Shown here: piece by piece, positions 47,601-57,229 of the stretch
How positions within the stretch are numbered: the stretch's first letter is position 1
How the letters are laid out: every line of letters starts with the position of its first letter
DNA from: Hippasteria phrygiana
Taxonomy: Eukaryota; Echinodermata; Asteroidea; Valvatida; Goniasteridae
DNA length: 64,000 nucleotides
NCBI GenBank assembly: GCA_037893225.1
Contig: JAZGUH010000199.1
Location: forward strand, 2,852,001-2,916,000
Direction: 5' to 3'
Program-made: the position numbers and the translations under genes
Notes under the pieces: generated by a model
Seen by the model: the letters and a program-made list of their open reading frames with translations, nothing else
What the model was told of the DNA's origin: nothing
Database searches by the model: none

Positions 47601-50600
47601 CTAAGGGTAACGGGACATTACCCTCTAAGATAGCTGCTATGTACACAAAACTACAAGGTCTATTGGTGTGATGAACTACCTGTTTGATTTTGGAAGCTGT
47701 GAATGCTGGTACGATTGTATGGCGCATATTTTTCCACTGCTCATCATACAGGCCAATCAGCATCTTCCTCAGCCTGGGCGATTGGACGAACAGCACACCC
47801 TGGTAGGGTACAAAGAATCAAGCAGTGTGGTGAAAGACCGCATCCTAGAAAGATGTGGCAATAATGTGAACTAAACTAAAAACATACACATACTAAAAAA
47901 AGGATTTGCATATAGCAGGGGTGAGATTTAAAGGCAGTGTACATGATTGGTCATTGTTGCAATTTTCAGAAATGGGCGGATTTGGGGGTTATATTTTATA
48001 GGAAATATCGTTCCACTGACCTGTTCAAAGTTTTGCATTGTTGGATGGCGAAAAAAACGAGAGAAAGACGGCGCTCGTTTTCAACCGGCGGGCGGATGAT
48101 AGCGTTTAGTCAAGGCACGCGTGGCTATCTGGGCGCGTGACGCGCCCTAGATATGCCATGGCGCCATCATGTCTGGGGCGCCCTACTCGTCCGTGTAGCC
48201 ACGCGCGCCTTGGCTAAACGGCTACAGGACAGTTTCCCAACGATTTCCAGCTGGAAATCATTGGAAAACGATATATATTTCCACTTTTCTTGACAACAAC
48301 AGCACACCTGGTGCCATCATTTCACAGGATGATTGAGACTACTATTAACTTACAGTCTAGTAACGTATTTCGTAATAATTCAGTAAAAACAAAATTGGAG
48401 GATTACCAATCATGTACACTACCTTTAACCCTAACCCTCCAGGGTATTTTGGCTAGAAACCCTGCCAGACGCATCAGATTGCATACTTTGTCACATTGAC
48501 TTGTGTGCAGAGTGCAGCAAGGTCAAGCTGTCACCACAGATGCACTGTGCTGCGTTTGGCAGGGTTAGGGTTAAGGAAAATGTAAAATGTAAAATCCATT
48601 TGATTTGTATGGCATTGCTGAAAAATGCATAGGAAAACTGCATCTTCTACCAAAAGATATGGTCAAAGAATTCAAAAAATAGGGTCATCAGAATTAAAAG
48701 GAAATCAGGAAAAATCCGAAGTAATCTCACCCCTGATATAGTCAAATTGAACGCCGACTGCATTCAAGACTTGAAGTTGCCGACTGCCGGGACACAGTTT
48801 GTAATGTCATTCGACAAAAAAACAAAAAACCAACCAAACCCCCCCCCCCCAAAAAAAAAATTTAAAAATTAAAATAGGAAAACAAAATAATGTCCAAACT
48901 GGCGGCAATTCTCAAGTTATGCTTTCTGGCAGAGTTGTATTCGAGTCCCTGCAAGTCCTTTCACAAGTCCTTTCGCAAGCCCAGTCAGGAGTCCTTTCCT
49001 AAAGCCGGTCACAAGTAACTGGATGAACAGTGACAAAGGTATGCCTTTGTCAAAGCTCATTTGAATAGCTTGTGATTGGGATTAGGACTGGAGGGCTTGT
49101 GATGGACTTGCAGGGACTTGCAGGGACTTGTGATGGACTCCAATACATCTCTACTTTCTGGTGATCGTAACTTTTCTGAAAGCTGAATTTATACTTCACA
49201 GTGACCAACTTCAATTATGGACATCATTCATCCGACAAAAAAGACCAGACAATTCTCACGTAAACCTTCTGGTGGCAATGAACTTGTCTGAAAGTTGAAC
49301 TGATTTTTTTATTGGCTAAAGGCATCAACTCACCTCGCGATTCCGGAAGCTGTTGAAATCTTTGATAAACAATTGCTTCAAAATTTTTACATCTGCTATT
49401 AAGAGAGTTGGCCCAGTTATGGAGAAGAATCTGAAAGAACCAAGTAAGAAGATGAGAAAAATAAAAGAAAAGAAATAACGAGTAGTGCTTTGATTTTCAA
49501 ACCAAAAAATTAACATAGTACTGGATGCAGAAGAGTTTCGATTTTGGGAATTATATATATTACAATGACCATGACAAACTGAGCTTCTTACCCAACCGTT
49601 TTTCCATATTTTTGTATCCATTGCTGTTCACAGATGTAAAATGCCTGCAACATATAAAGACACAAATATGGATAACACAGGTGTACAATTTAAAAAAAAA
49701 TGGACATTCATTCATATTCACCTATCAATTGTTGCCCACCATTACTCCCCTGCAGCTGCTCCGCCCATGTCGGGGGATGGATAATTTTTTGGGTGCCCAA
49801 GGATGGTCAAATTGGTCCTTTTTTGAGTGAAAATTAAAATTGGTCCAATACTTTTGTACGGGAGAATGGTGCTCCAGAGGTGGGGATGGTGGGGATGGTG
49901 GAGGGGGGGATTGATAGTAACCCTTACCCCCTTCAGTATTTTTCATTTGGCCTTGCTAATTCCAACAATTTCCGACAAAAGTGAAATGAGAAGCCTGCTA
50001 AATACCCCAAAATCCAACAGCAAATTTGGTTGGATTCTGCAGTGTACCACCCACACACCAACCTTGGCATTTTGCAGCTACCCTGCTGAATCCAACAAAA
50101 TACAACAGCTATTTGTTTGTATTTGTTTATATGTTTGTAATCACACAATTTTTTACTAGAAGTCTGCTTCCACCCTCCTAATTACGACCAAATTCAACAG
50201 GTACTTTATGTATATTTAGCTTCAACCCTCCTGAATAGAACAATTTCCAACACACCATGTTAGCTTGTGTTGACTGCTAAATCCAACAAATTACAACAGC
50301 TTTTTGTTGGATTTTATTGACCAAAGACAGATGGGACATGTAAATGCATATCAGATAATTTTTCGCTGCTGTGGTTAGTCAATGAATTGGTTTACTAAAA
50401 TCTTTAAAGTTCTCGCACCTTTAATTCAATCCCTGATGCACACTATGGAAAGGATTAGGTTAACCTGATTAAACTAACAAAAAACATCAGAACCATTTCA
50501 AGAATTTTTTTAAACCCATTTATGTCAGATCATGTTTTATTTTTTATTTCTCTACTTATTTAATATGTAAAATAATAACATGTGACCCTAAGGATCTTTT

Positions 50601-50911
50601 GGGGTTAAGATTAAACAATAAGCCAGTTTGGTATTTAAACTGCGCATGTGCATATTAATCATAATGACATTTTATCCCGAATGAGCCGCGTGACCTAAAC
50701 GCGCACGTGTTACAATAATGGGCGTTCATGTAACATGACATGAAATTACGTCAGCAATTTTATCCCGAATAACCTTTGACCTTTGAGATACGTAACTGGC
50801 TTATTCAAAAACTATACCTCTTTCGACCGTTTGAAGTTGGCGTAGAGTGGTATTGGTAATGGTCCTGGAATCCCACTTCTGATGAACAGGGTGTAGTACC
50901 AGATCATGTAC
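41633..50911 (-). CDS. Cytochrome P450, CYP3-clan microsomal monooxygenase; first exon not found
   Basis: Haem-thiolate monooxygenase, presumably anchored in the endoplasmic reticulum. Exons: 50818-50911, 49592-49644, 49334-49430, 47680-47799, 47345-47436, 46704-46870, 45610-45731, 44723-44860, 44138-44364, 43012-43149, 42358-42520, 41633-41707. They join in one frame for 494 residues ending SVPLKFVPI-TAA. Landmarks: proline hinge GIPGPLPIPLYANF, I-helix FLVAGYETTSA, K-helix ESLR, FNPDRF, and haem loop FGYGPRSCIG with the Cys ligand. The 94-bp and 53-bp exons match the second and third exons of vertebrate CYP3A genes as I recall them. The first exon here begins in phase 2, so a missing exon 1 of about 20 codons should encode the membrane anchor. 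I could not find it between 50912 and 64000. Two LINEs occupy most of that space. Subfamily and substrate cannot be told from the sequence. Confidence 0.93.
43635..44055. mobile_element. TIR element with an embedded tRNA-like SINE, P450 intron 10
   Basis: Arms GTAGGTGGGTGTATCAATTT then TCATGAATAATTCA (43668-43705) and inverse (43992-44030), with outer CCCGTACG/CGTACTACCCG. Between them, at about 43825-43895, a tRNA-like head (TGTCTAGTGGATAGTGGG, AGTTCGAATCC). The acceptor stem does not pair. Confidence 0.65.
44455..44700 (+). repeat. R1 dispersed repeat copy, long form
   Basis: Poly-C run, CTATTCATTACACTCCCATT, ATGCAGGAATGCGCATATAG and ATTCAAGAGGTTAA as in 6178-6410. In P450 intron 9, ending 22 bases before exon 44723-44860. 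Confidence 0.7.
44970..45198. mobile_element. MITE with CCCAATAAGCAAGT termini
   Basis: Ends CCCAATAAGCAAGTTCGGTA and TACCGTACTGGCTTATTGGG. Shares TTTTATCCCGAATGA, CGCAATTTTATCCCG-like and AATAACCTTTGACCTTTGAG with 50617-50805. Confidence 0.75.
45255..45420 (+). repeat. R1 dispersed repeat copy
   Basis: GAGTATGCGCAGGAATGCG core and GGCGAGGTGGTCTTTTTCAA, CATCCGTTTTCAGGAGGTCA. P450 intron 8. Confidence 0.65.
45777..46072. mobile_element. Foldback element with subterminal CACAAGTCAATT minisatellite
   Basis: TIR TGACAGAGTTGTTAATCGAG and inverse CTCGATTACAACTCTGTCA. The left arm holds about 11 uniform 12-bp units AAGTCAATTCAC. The right arm has only three degenerate units (GACTTGTGGATTGACTTGCG). 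The core AGCATTCCTTTGTCATTGTT matches the sister elements near 41280 and 49040. P450 intron 7 side. Confidence 0.8.
46320..46475 (-). repeat. R1 dispersed repeat copy, inverted
   Basis: Reads as R1 on the minus strand: TGGTATGCCAATACGGGCTT, AACAATGGACCGAGTACGCG, GACGACAACCAGCCAGG. P450 intron 6. Confidence 0.65.
47928..48428. mobile_element. TTAA MITE, copy 6
   Basis: TTAAAGGCAGTGTACATGAT to CATGTACACTACCTTTAA, TTAA on both sides. Inner hairpin GTCAAGGCACGCGTGGCTA with TAGCCACGCGCGCCTTGGCT. Inverted relative to copies 2 and 5. P450 intron 4. Confidence 0.82.
48425..48574. mobile_element. TTAACCCTAACCCT-ended MITE abutting TTAA MITE copy 6
   Basis: Ends TTAACCCTAACCCTCCAGGG and CAGGGTTAGGGTTAA, with subterminal CTGCCAGACGCA/TGCGTTTGGCAG. 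Shares its left TTAA with the right end of 47928-48428, so one inserted at the target site of the other. Not telomeric despite CCCTAA words. Confidence 0.7.
48930..49150. mobile_element. Short-array relative of the CACAAGTC foldback family
   Basis: GGCAGAGTTGTATTCGAGTC to GGACTCCAATACATCTCT; subterminal units CAAGTCCTTTCACAAGTCC and GGACTTGCAGGGACTTG; core ATGCCTTTGTCAAAGCTCAT. P450 intron 3. Confidence 0.72.
50617..50805. mobile_element. AATAAGCCAGT-ended MITE next to a P450 exon
   Basis: AATAAGCCAGTTTGGTAT to ATACGTAACTGGCTTATT; sister of 44970-45198. Its edge is 12 bases from the donor of the P450 exon 50818-50911. Confidence 0.75.
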
Positions 50912-51465
50912 CTGCAGCAGGGAAACTTTTATTTGTATGTATTTTTTAGAAACTGCCTTACACCCATGCTTACACTTACAGACAGCGTAATGAGCAATGA
51001 AATTCTGCCCCAAAGTTCTCTGTATCAACTTGAAAATAGAGCAAGTTTAGAAATATTACTTCCAAAATGGGTCAGGAACAGCAAAATCTTGCAAATTAAT
51101 CACCCCTCCTTAATGATAGCAACTGTCTAAACATGTGGCACACAACCACTTAGGGCCTATTTCAAGATTTATGCCAGCAGAATCCGTGAAAATGAGGCAG
51201 AAATGAACGTGTGTGAACAATGAACATTTTGAGTGAGGCCTATCCCTATATTGTTGTATATTGTGCCAAGAACATCTAAATTTCAGCACAGAAATTCCTC
51301 ACACGAAAATGACGAAATACCCATCGAATCGTGGTTTTCGATAGGGCTGCCTATACTCCATGGAGGAACTGAGGAAAACCTCTTCCACGAGCATTCTTAC
51401 CCAACTAAAACGGCAGTCACAAAACCAACACAGTGCAACCAAGAAATATCCATCATTTCCATTTA
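50912..51465. other. P450 5' flank or intron without recognised exon
   Basis: About 550 bases between the first visible P450 exon and the tail of the left LINE. Contains a fragment (51050-51140) of the 445-845 MITE family. I found no hydrophobic Met-initiated exon with a phase-2 donor here. Confidence 0.5.
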
Positions 51466-52004
51466 TGTTGTTGTTGTTGTTGTAGAGTGGGTTGGCGCGT
51501 ACGGCATTATACTATGCCCTTTGCGCCATTAGCGAAAGACGTCTCAACAGTTGTTGTTGTTGTTGATGTGATGTATGGCACGTACGGCAATCTAGTGCCC
51601 TTTGTGCCATTAACATAACTACTGCGTGTCAAAACAGTTCAAAGTTCAATAGAGGTGGCAGAACGTACATGTAAGGATTCGCTCGGACAGTGAAAAATAT
51701 AGGATGCGTAAGCGAAAAGACAGACGAAAAATAACAGAGGCAAAAACAGTCACCGATCGGTAAGCATGGAGGCAGGAGTGGGGGGAGCGCCGACGATCCT
51801 CCAGACATGCAGTGTCACTGGTGCCCTGCAAGGTCGGACCGTGTACCATGCAATTTAAGGGCCCGGGCCCCGCCGGCTGATTTGCAGGTCCGCAACACCT
51901 TCAGGTGATGAAGAGACAACACTGTGTCCAGCCAACCATCAACGCTCCCCTCTCCTGCACATGCGCAATATCAACAAAATCAAGGAGGCATTTTATATAA
52001 GCAA

Positions 52005-55000
52005 TTAAATGTTAATAGTGCAGTTGTGGATGTACCTTAGAATTTGTTGACAGTTTTGTTTCTGTCCCAATAGTTGCGTGAGTGTCATCTGTACATTAGT
52101 TAAGCCAAGTGTCCTCTGGAGAGACTGTCTTTGAAGATTGAATTTTTTACACTTAAGCATGAAATGTTCAACATCATCAGTAGTGCCACATGTTTCACAA
52201 AGATTATCAGGGTGTTGGCCAATGTTATGGAGGAAAGTTTTAAGACCTTTGCAAATACCCAACCGAAGTCTGTGCAGAATAATTTCTTGTGGGCGTTTTT
52301 TACCCCAGTTTGTGAAGGTAAAGGAAGGGTTGAATTTAAAATGCTTAGACGGATTGAGATTGGGAATAGTTTTCATCCACTTGTCTATGAGGTCACGTTT
52401 AAAACATCGTTTAATTTCGGTGTCAGAGAAGGGGATATCGTGGTCGACATTTGCTTTGTTTGCGCCTGATTTAGCGATTTTGTCAACTTTTTCATTACCA
52501 AAAATTCCACAATGGCCAGGGACCCATTCGAAGGCAACGGTGTTACCTTGATGCTGAATATTAATGAGGGTATGGCGAATGTCACAAACAATTTTATTCC
52601 GAGGTAAGGGGTTAGAGATAGCTTGTATTGCACTTAAACAGTCGCTAAATACGCATGAATACAGTGGTTTGACGGTTTCTATCCATTCTATAGCTAGGAG
52701 GATGGCAAATAGCTCCGCTGTGAAAATGGAGATACCATTGTTAAGTCTGATACTTTTAGAATACTTAAGTTGAGGAATATATAGGCCGCAGCCGACAGTA
52801 TTGAGGTCGGGATTAAAAGAACCATCAGTGTAGATTTGAAGTGAGTTCTTCCAGACAGTGTTAATTATCTCATTACTTATACTACCTCTGATATTGATGT
52901 CATTGATATGAGAGACCCGAGAGAGAATTTCTGTTGAAATGAGGGGTTTGTAATAGTGCCAATAAGGAAAAGTGTTAATCAGAGGAAAAGTCACAATAGG
53001 GTAATGGGTAATTCTGGCTTCAAAGGGGGTTTTGTGTGTAGTTTGTCTCCATTTCTCTTCAAAATGGTTTTTCTGCCAGTTGTCTTGTTCAAGAAGTTGG
53101 TTGGGATGATTTTTATGAGCCTTAATCTTGATATTATATAGGTTACTTAAAAATTGACGACGAAGAGCCAAAGGGGGGTCGCCACATTCAAGTTGAAGTT
53201 TGAACAAAGGAGAACCTTGGAGAGCCCCAGTACAAATTTTGAGAGCTTGATATTGCACACTGTCTAATTTTTGTTTCATAGTAGTGGAGGCTGAATTGAA
53301 TGCTTCACATCCGTACTCAAGGATTGGTTTAATTAAGGCAGTATATAATTGGAACAAAGTCTTGCAATCAGCGCCCCAGGTAGTTCCGCTAATGCAGCGA
53401 AGAAGGTTGAGTTTTCTTTTACATTTAGTGACGATATTGTCAATGTGTTGCTTCCAAGTTAATTTGCTGTCGAAAGTAACACCCAGGAATTTGGCTGATT
53501 GGAGAATTTGGATTGAACGGTTTTGAAGAAGGAGAGATATATTGGTCTTCTTTTTGTTTGTAAAGAGGACTGCTATCGTTTTGGGGTAGGATAGCTTGAA
53601 ACCCCATTTTTCGCACCAAGTGAAAATATTGTTGACATTTTTTTGAATTTTCTTCTCGAGGAACGAGATGTTTCTATTTGACTTCCAAATCGCTATATCA
53701 TCTGCATATTGGGATACATGAACATCGGGCAGGTGGTGAGAAAGATCATTAACGGCAATATTAAACAATAGAGGGCTGATGACACTGCCTTGAGGAACAC
53801 CATTTTCTTGAGTTCTTTCTGTGGAGAAGGTGTTATTAGTCTTAACTTGGATTTTCCTATCACTGAGGAAGTTGTCAATCCAACGAGTTACACGACCATA
53901 GATGCCCATGGCTTGGAGTTTAATAATTACCCCTTTACGCCACAGCATATCATACGCCTTTTCAATGTCAAGAAATACCACAAGGGTACTTTCTTTGTTA
54001 GCTCGGGCTTTGTTGATGGACGATTCAAGATTAACAATGTGGTCTTTTGTACTTCGACCTTTTCGGAAACCACTCTGATGTTGGCTGAAGAGGTTATTTG
54101 TTTCTATATACCAGAACAGACGGGAATTAACCATGCGTTCCATCAATTTACATAAGGTGGAGGTTAGAGCTATAGGCCGGTACGATAAAGGGTTGGCAGG
54201 ATCTTTCCCTGGTTTGAGGATGGGAATGAGGATAGTGTCTTTCCACTGCTTGGGACACTGGGAAGTGTGCCAGATCATATTAAAAATAATAAGTAAGTAT
54301 TCTCGGACTTTTATGGAGAAATGTTTGATAACCGTATTACTTATTCCATCTTTACCAGGAGTAGTGCATTTTGAGGCTTCGATGGCATAATTCAGTTCAT
54401 CAATTTTAAATGATTCATTGATAACACTATCATTATTGTCGTTTATAGTGAAATTATTTTCAGCCTCTTGTTTAATGTTAAAAAAGGAGGGGTTGTAATT
54501 GTCAGTACTACTTATTTGAGCGAAATTGTCGACAAGTGCCTCGGCTTTATCTTTATCAGTGATGACATCAACGCCTTTGTAATGTATGACTGGAATGTTA
54601 GTTTTCTTATGGGTTGATTCTATTCGTTTTACCTTGTTCCAGATGAGTTTAGTGTTAGTTTTAGGATTAAGATCGCTGCAGAATTTTTCCCAGTCTTTTC
54701 TTTTGGCAGCTTTAATAGTTTTCTTAGCGATAGCACAGGCTCTTTTGTAGGTAATTAAGTCAGACGGTAGGCTGGTTTTCCTTAATTTTTTCAAAGCCGT
54801 CTTTTTATCTTCTATAACTCTTTTACAGTCTTCATTCCACCAGGAAGTAGGAAATTTAGTATGACTAGGGTTGGTTTTAGGTACAGAATTGGTCATAGCT
54901 TGGTCAAGTTCATGAATGAAATTGTTATAAATGTCATCAATGTTAGCTGAGTTTTCCGGATTAGTGATGAGTCGATCACATTCTTCTTGAAATTTTCCCC

Positions 55001-55745
55001 AGTCGGCTTTTTTGAGTGACCACCTTGGTGATGCATTGGTAGTGCTTTTGTAGATGTGGTGGTTAACTTCAATGACAATTGGACAGTGATCGCTTCCCCA
55101 GGTGTCATTGAGTACTGTCCAGTTGCATTTGGCAGCTACCGGAGAGGCTAACGTGATATCAATACAGGAGAGTGAGCTGTGTGATGTGTTAACCCTGGTA
55201 CCTTCTCCAGTATTAAGGCACACCATGTTGTTATGAGAGATTATGTTATCAATTATTTGCCCATTGTGGTCAAGTTTAGAGCTGCCCCAGAGCGGGTTAT
55301 GGCCATTGAAATCACCGCAAATAATACAAGGCTTGTCAGTGTTTTCAATAATCTGGTTAAGGGAGTCAAATTCCAGCGGGGTACATGGATTATACATATT
55401 AATTAAATTGATTTTATTTTTACAGTCATCATAGATTTCACCTATCTGGAATTCTATGGGGGAATTAGAGCCCGATTTGTATTTAAATGCAACTCCACAC
55501 TTTACAAGGAAAGCACAACCACCGCCACTTTTTTTAATAATATTGTTTCTGTCATGTCGATAAACATCATAACCAGGTAATTTGAAATGTTTGCCATCCT
55601 TCAACCATGTTTCTTGGACGCAGATGATATCTGGTTTTGTAGCCCAAGAATTAATAGCTTCTTTAAGTTCTCTATTGTGTGCTGTGAGAGATTGTGCATT
55701 CCATTGCAAAATAATTAGACCTGTCATTAAAGTACAAATATTCAT
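52005..55745 (-). CDS. ORF2 polyprotein: APE endonuclease, reverse transcriptase, RNase H (left LINE)
   Basis: A 1246-residue uninterrupted ORF. It nicks target DNA and reverse-transcribes the element RNA at the nick (family knowledge). Domains in order: apurinic-like endonuclease at about residues 10-230 (LQWNAQSLTAHN, CVQETWL, GDFNGHNPLWGS, SDHCPI); reverse transcriptase at about 460-760 (CTTPGKDGIS, LSYRPIALTST, QSGFRKGRSTKDHI, FLDIEKAYD, GVPQGSVISPLL, and catalytic YADD near 680); RNase H at about 968-1095 (YTDGSF, AELFAILLAIEW, FSDCLSAIQA, PGHCGIFGNEKVDKIAK); and a CX2CX7HX4C finger near 1183-1199. The start Met overlaps the ORF1 stop as ATGA, which suggests translation by termination-reinitiation. 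With no stop or frameshift in 3.7 kb, the copy is either young or under recent selection. Confidence 0.95.
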   Translation of the reverse strand: MNICTLMTGLIILQWNAQSLTAHNRELKEAINSWATKPDIICVQETWLKDGKHFKLPGYDVYRHDRNNIIKKSGGGCAFLVKCGVAFKYKSGSNSPIEFQIGEIYDDCKNKINLINMYNPCTPLEFDSLNQIIENTDKPCIICGDFNGHNPLWGSSKLDHNGQIIDNIISHNNMVCLNTGEGTRVNTSHSSLSCIDITLASPVAAKCNWTVLNDTWGSDHCPIVIEVNHHIYKSTTNASPRWSLKKADWGKFQEECDRLITNPENSANIDDIYNNFIHELDQAMTNSVPKTNPSHTKFPTSWWNEDCKRVIEDKKTALKKLRKTSLPSDLITYKRACAIAKKTIKAAKRKDWEKFCSDLNPKTNTKLIWNKVKRIESTHKKTNIPVIHYKGVDVITDKDKAEALVDNFAQISSTDNYNPSFFNIKQEAENNFTINDNNDSVINESFKIDELNYAIEASKCTTPGKDGISNTVIKHFSIKVREYLLIIFNMIWHTSQCPKQWKDTILIPILKPGKDPANPLSYRPIALTSTLCKLMERMVNSRLFWYIETNNLFSQHQSGFRKGRSTKDHIVNLESSINKARANKESTLVVFLDIEKAYDMLWRKGVIIKLQAMGIYGRVTRWIDNFLSDRKIQVKTNNTFSTERTQENGVPQGSVISPLLFNIAVNDLSHHLPDVHVSQYADDIAIWKSNRNISFLEKKIQKNVNNIFTWCEKWGFKLSYPKTIAVLFTNKKKTNISLLLQNRSIQILQSAKFLGVTFDSKLTWKQHIDNIVTKCKRKLNLLRCISGTTWGADCKTLFQLYTALIKPILEYGCEAFNSASTTMKQKLDSVQYQALKICTGALQGSPLFKLQLECGDPPLALRRQFLSNLYNIKIKAHKNHPNQLLEQDNWQKNHFEEKWRQTTHKTPFEARITHYPIVTFPLINTFPYWHYYKPLISTEILSRVSHINDINIRGSISNEIINTVWKNSLQIYTDGSFNPDLNTVGCGLYIPQLKYSKSIRLNNGISIFTAELFAILLAIEWIETVKPLYSCVFSDCLSAIQAISNPLPRNKIVCDIRHTLINIQHQGNTVAFEWVPGHCGIFGNEKVDKIAKSGANKANVDHDIPFSDTEIKRCFKRDLIDKWMKTIPNLNPSKHFKFNPSFTFTNWGKKRPQEIILHRLRLGICKGLKTFLHNIGQHPDNLCETCGTTDDVEHFMLKCKKFNLQRQSLQRTLGLTNVQMTLTQLLGQKQNCQQILRYIHNCTINI

Positions 55746-57229
55746 GATATCGTGTTTCGTTTGCCTTTAGTGGATTGACTTGCATTTTGTTGGTTGATTG
55801 TTTGAGAACCTGCTTTTGTTTGACGTGATTTCTGCGGGTCAGTTTTTCTTAGGCTGGTTGGTGACTGCGGTGTTGTTCTTCGTCTTCCTTGTTTTTTAGG
55901 TTCTTCGGGGGAGTGGAGGTGATCAATTAAGGATTTGGTTGCATCTATTCTCTCTTCTTTATTCTTGACAGTGTCCCATATTTGCATCACTCCAGTGAGC
56001 AGCTCCAGGATGTTTAGTTCACCACAAAGGCACTGATGCGTAGGCTCCGTTTGTGTGGCTGTCGTTTCTTCGGTTTGGGTAGTCGCATCCTTTCGTGCGG
56101 GTTTTGCAGACATCGTGACTTGGGGTTGATTAGGCCTGTCCGTTGTCTTTGTTGTGGAGCTTGTGTTTGGTTTGTTCTCGGGGGTTACTCGGGGGTTTGG
56201 TTGCGGTTTAGGTGTTGGTTGAGTAGGTGTGTCGGGACCTATTGAGATGTCGGTTTTGATGACCCTTGCTGCTTCAGCATACGATATGTTGTATGACACC
56301 CTGATGTTTTGTATTCGTCTTTCTTGTTTGATTGTGTTGCACCCTGCATATGCCGACGAGTGTTGTTCCCCGCATCTACAGCATTTAACCTGATCTTTCT
56401 GTTGACATTGATCATATGAGTGAGATCCTCCACATCTGACACATCTGATTGAGCTACGACAGTTGCTAGCAACATGACCAAGTCGTTGACAATTAAAGCA
56501 ACGGATTACGGGTGGGATGAAGGGTTTGACTCGGAAGTTTTCATACCCCAGTTGGAATGTTTCGGGTAGGACGGGTGTGTGAAAGGTTAGGCAGACAGAA
56601 AGGCTTTTCTCCAATCGGCCATCTTTTCTGCGCATCAGTCGTTTCACTTCCAGGACTCCTTGTTTCTTGCATGCCTCTAGTATTTCTTTATCTTCGATGT
56701 CAGTGGGAATTCCAGTAATAACTCCCTTGCTTTGGGTCTCTGATTTTGTGTATTCAGTAGTTATGGCCCACTGGTCAAGTTGAGACATGGCTTTGAGTTT
56801 TTTGGCCTGAGCTGGAGTGTAACATCTGACGGTGATACCCCCATGACTATTCTTAGTGACGCTTTTCACAAGATTCCCACCGAGGCTATTTAGAGCTTTA
56901 GCTATTCTGATCGGGCTAATTTTAGCAAGCTTGACATCTGGGGAATTAATAATGACTAGTGTCGGTTGAGGACTGGTGTTCTGGCTCTGGATTAATCGGC
57001 GTTTAGGTTGGGAGGTTCGTGGAAGGTCACTGTCCGAGTCTGAATACACATCACTGTATGATATTTGCCGTTTGCGGCTCTGAGTTAGAGATTGAGAATC
57101 ATCTTGTACTTGGCTAATTAATCTGTCAAGTGTGGATCTAGGTACATTTATGTCATCATTGTACTGAATGTTGTCATGAGATTGTGGGTTAGATTGTGAT
57201 AATTGGTCCCATGAGGTTTCATCCTCCAT
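55742..57229 (-). CDS. ORF1 nucleic-acid-binding protein with zinc knuckles (left LINE)
   Basis: A 495-residue Gag-like ORF1 protein, expected to coat the element RNA in a ribonucleoprotein. The N-terminus is acidic and Ser-rich with a YSDVYSDSDSD stretch and a basic KRR patch. The middle (about residues 90-210) resembles the RRM-like region of I/Jockey ORF1 proteins. Zinc knuckles follow: CFNCQRLGHVASNC, then CVRCGGSHSYDQC, then CCRCGEQHSSAYAGC. A Pro/Thr/Gln-rich linker leads to a short leucine-bearing helix (LCGELNILELLTGVMQIWD). The C-terminus is basic and ends NTIS. Its TGA overlaps the ORF2 ATG. No internal stop or frameshift. Confidence 0.92.
   Translation of the reverse strand: MEDETSWDQLSQSNPQSHDNIQYNDDINVPRSTLDRLISQVQDDSQSLTQSRKRQISYSDVYSDSDSDLPRTSQPKRRLIQSQNTSPQPTLVIINSPDVKLAKISPIRIAKALNSLGGNLVKSVTKNSHGGITVRCYTPAQAKKLKAMSQLDQWAITTEYTKSETQSKGVITGIPTDIEDKEILEACKKQGVLEVKRLMRRKDGRLEKSLSVCLTFHTPVLPETFQLGYENFRVKPFIPPVIRCFNCQRLGHVASNCRSSIRCVRCGGSHSYDQCQQKDQVKCCRCGEQHSSAYAGCNTIKQERRIQNIRVSYNISYAEAARVIKTDISIGPDTPTQPTPKPQPNPRVTPENKPNTSSTTKTTDRPNQPQVTMSAKPARKDATTQTEETTATQTEPTHQCLCGELNILELLTGVMQIWDTVKNKEERIDATKSLIDHLHSPEEPKKQGRRRTTPQSPTSLRKTDPQKSRQTKAGSQTINQQNASQSTKGKRNTIS

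Noticed and set aside
48424..48440. CCCTAACCC telomere-like words
   Set aside because: Only two units, inverted at 48560-48574; they are the ends of a short MITE.
52131..55770. Several plus-strand ORFs of 60-137 codons within the left LINE
   Set aside because: Antisense shadows of the 1246-codon ORF2, which has full domain support.
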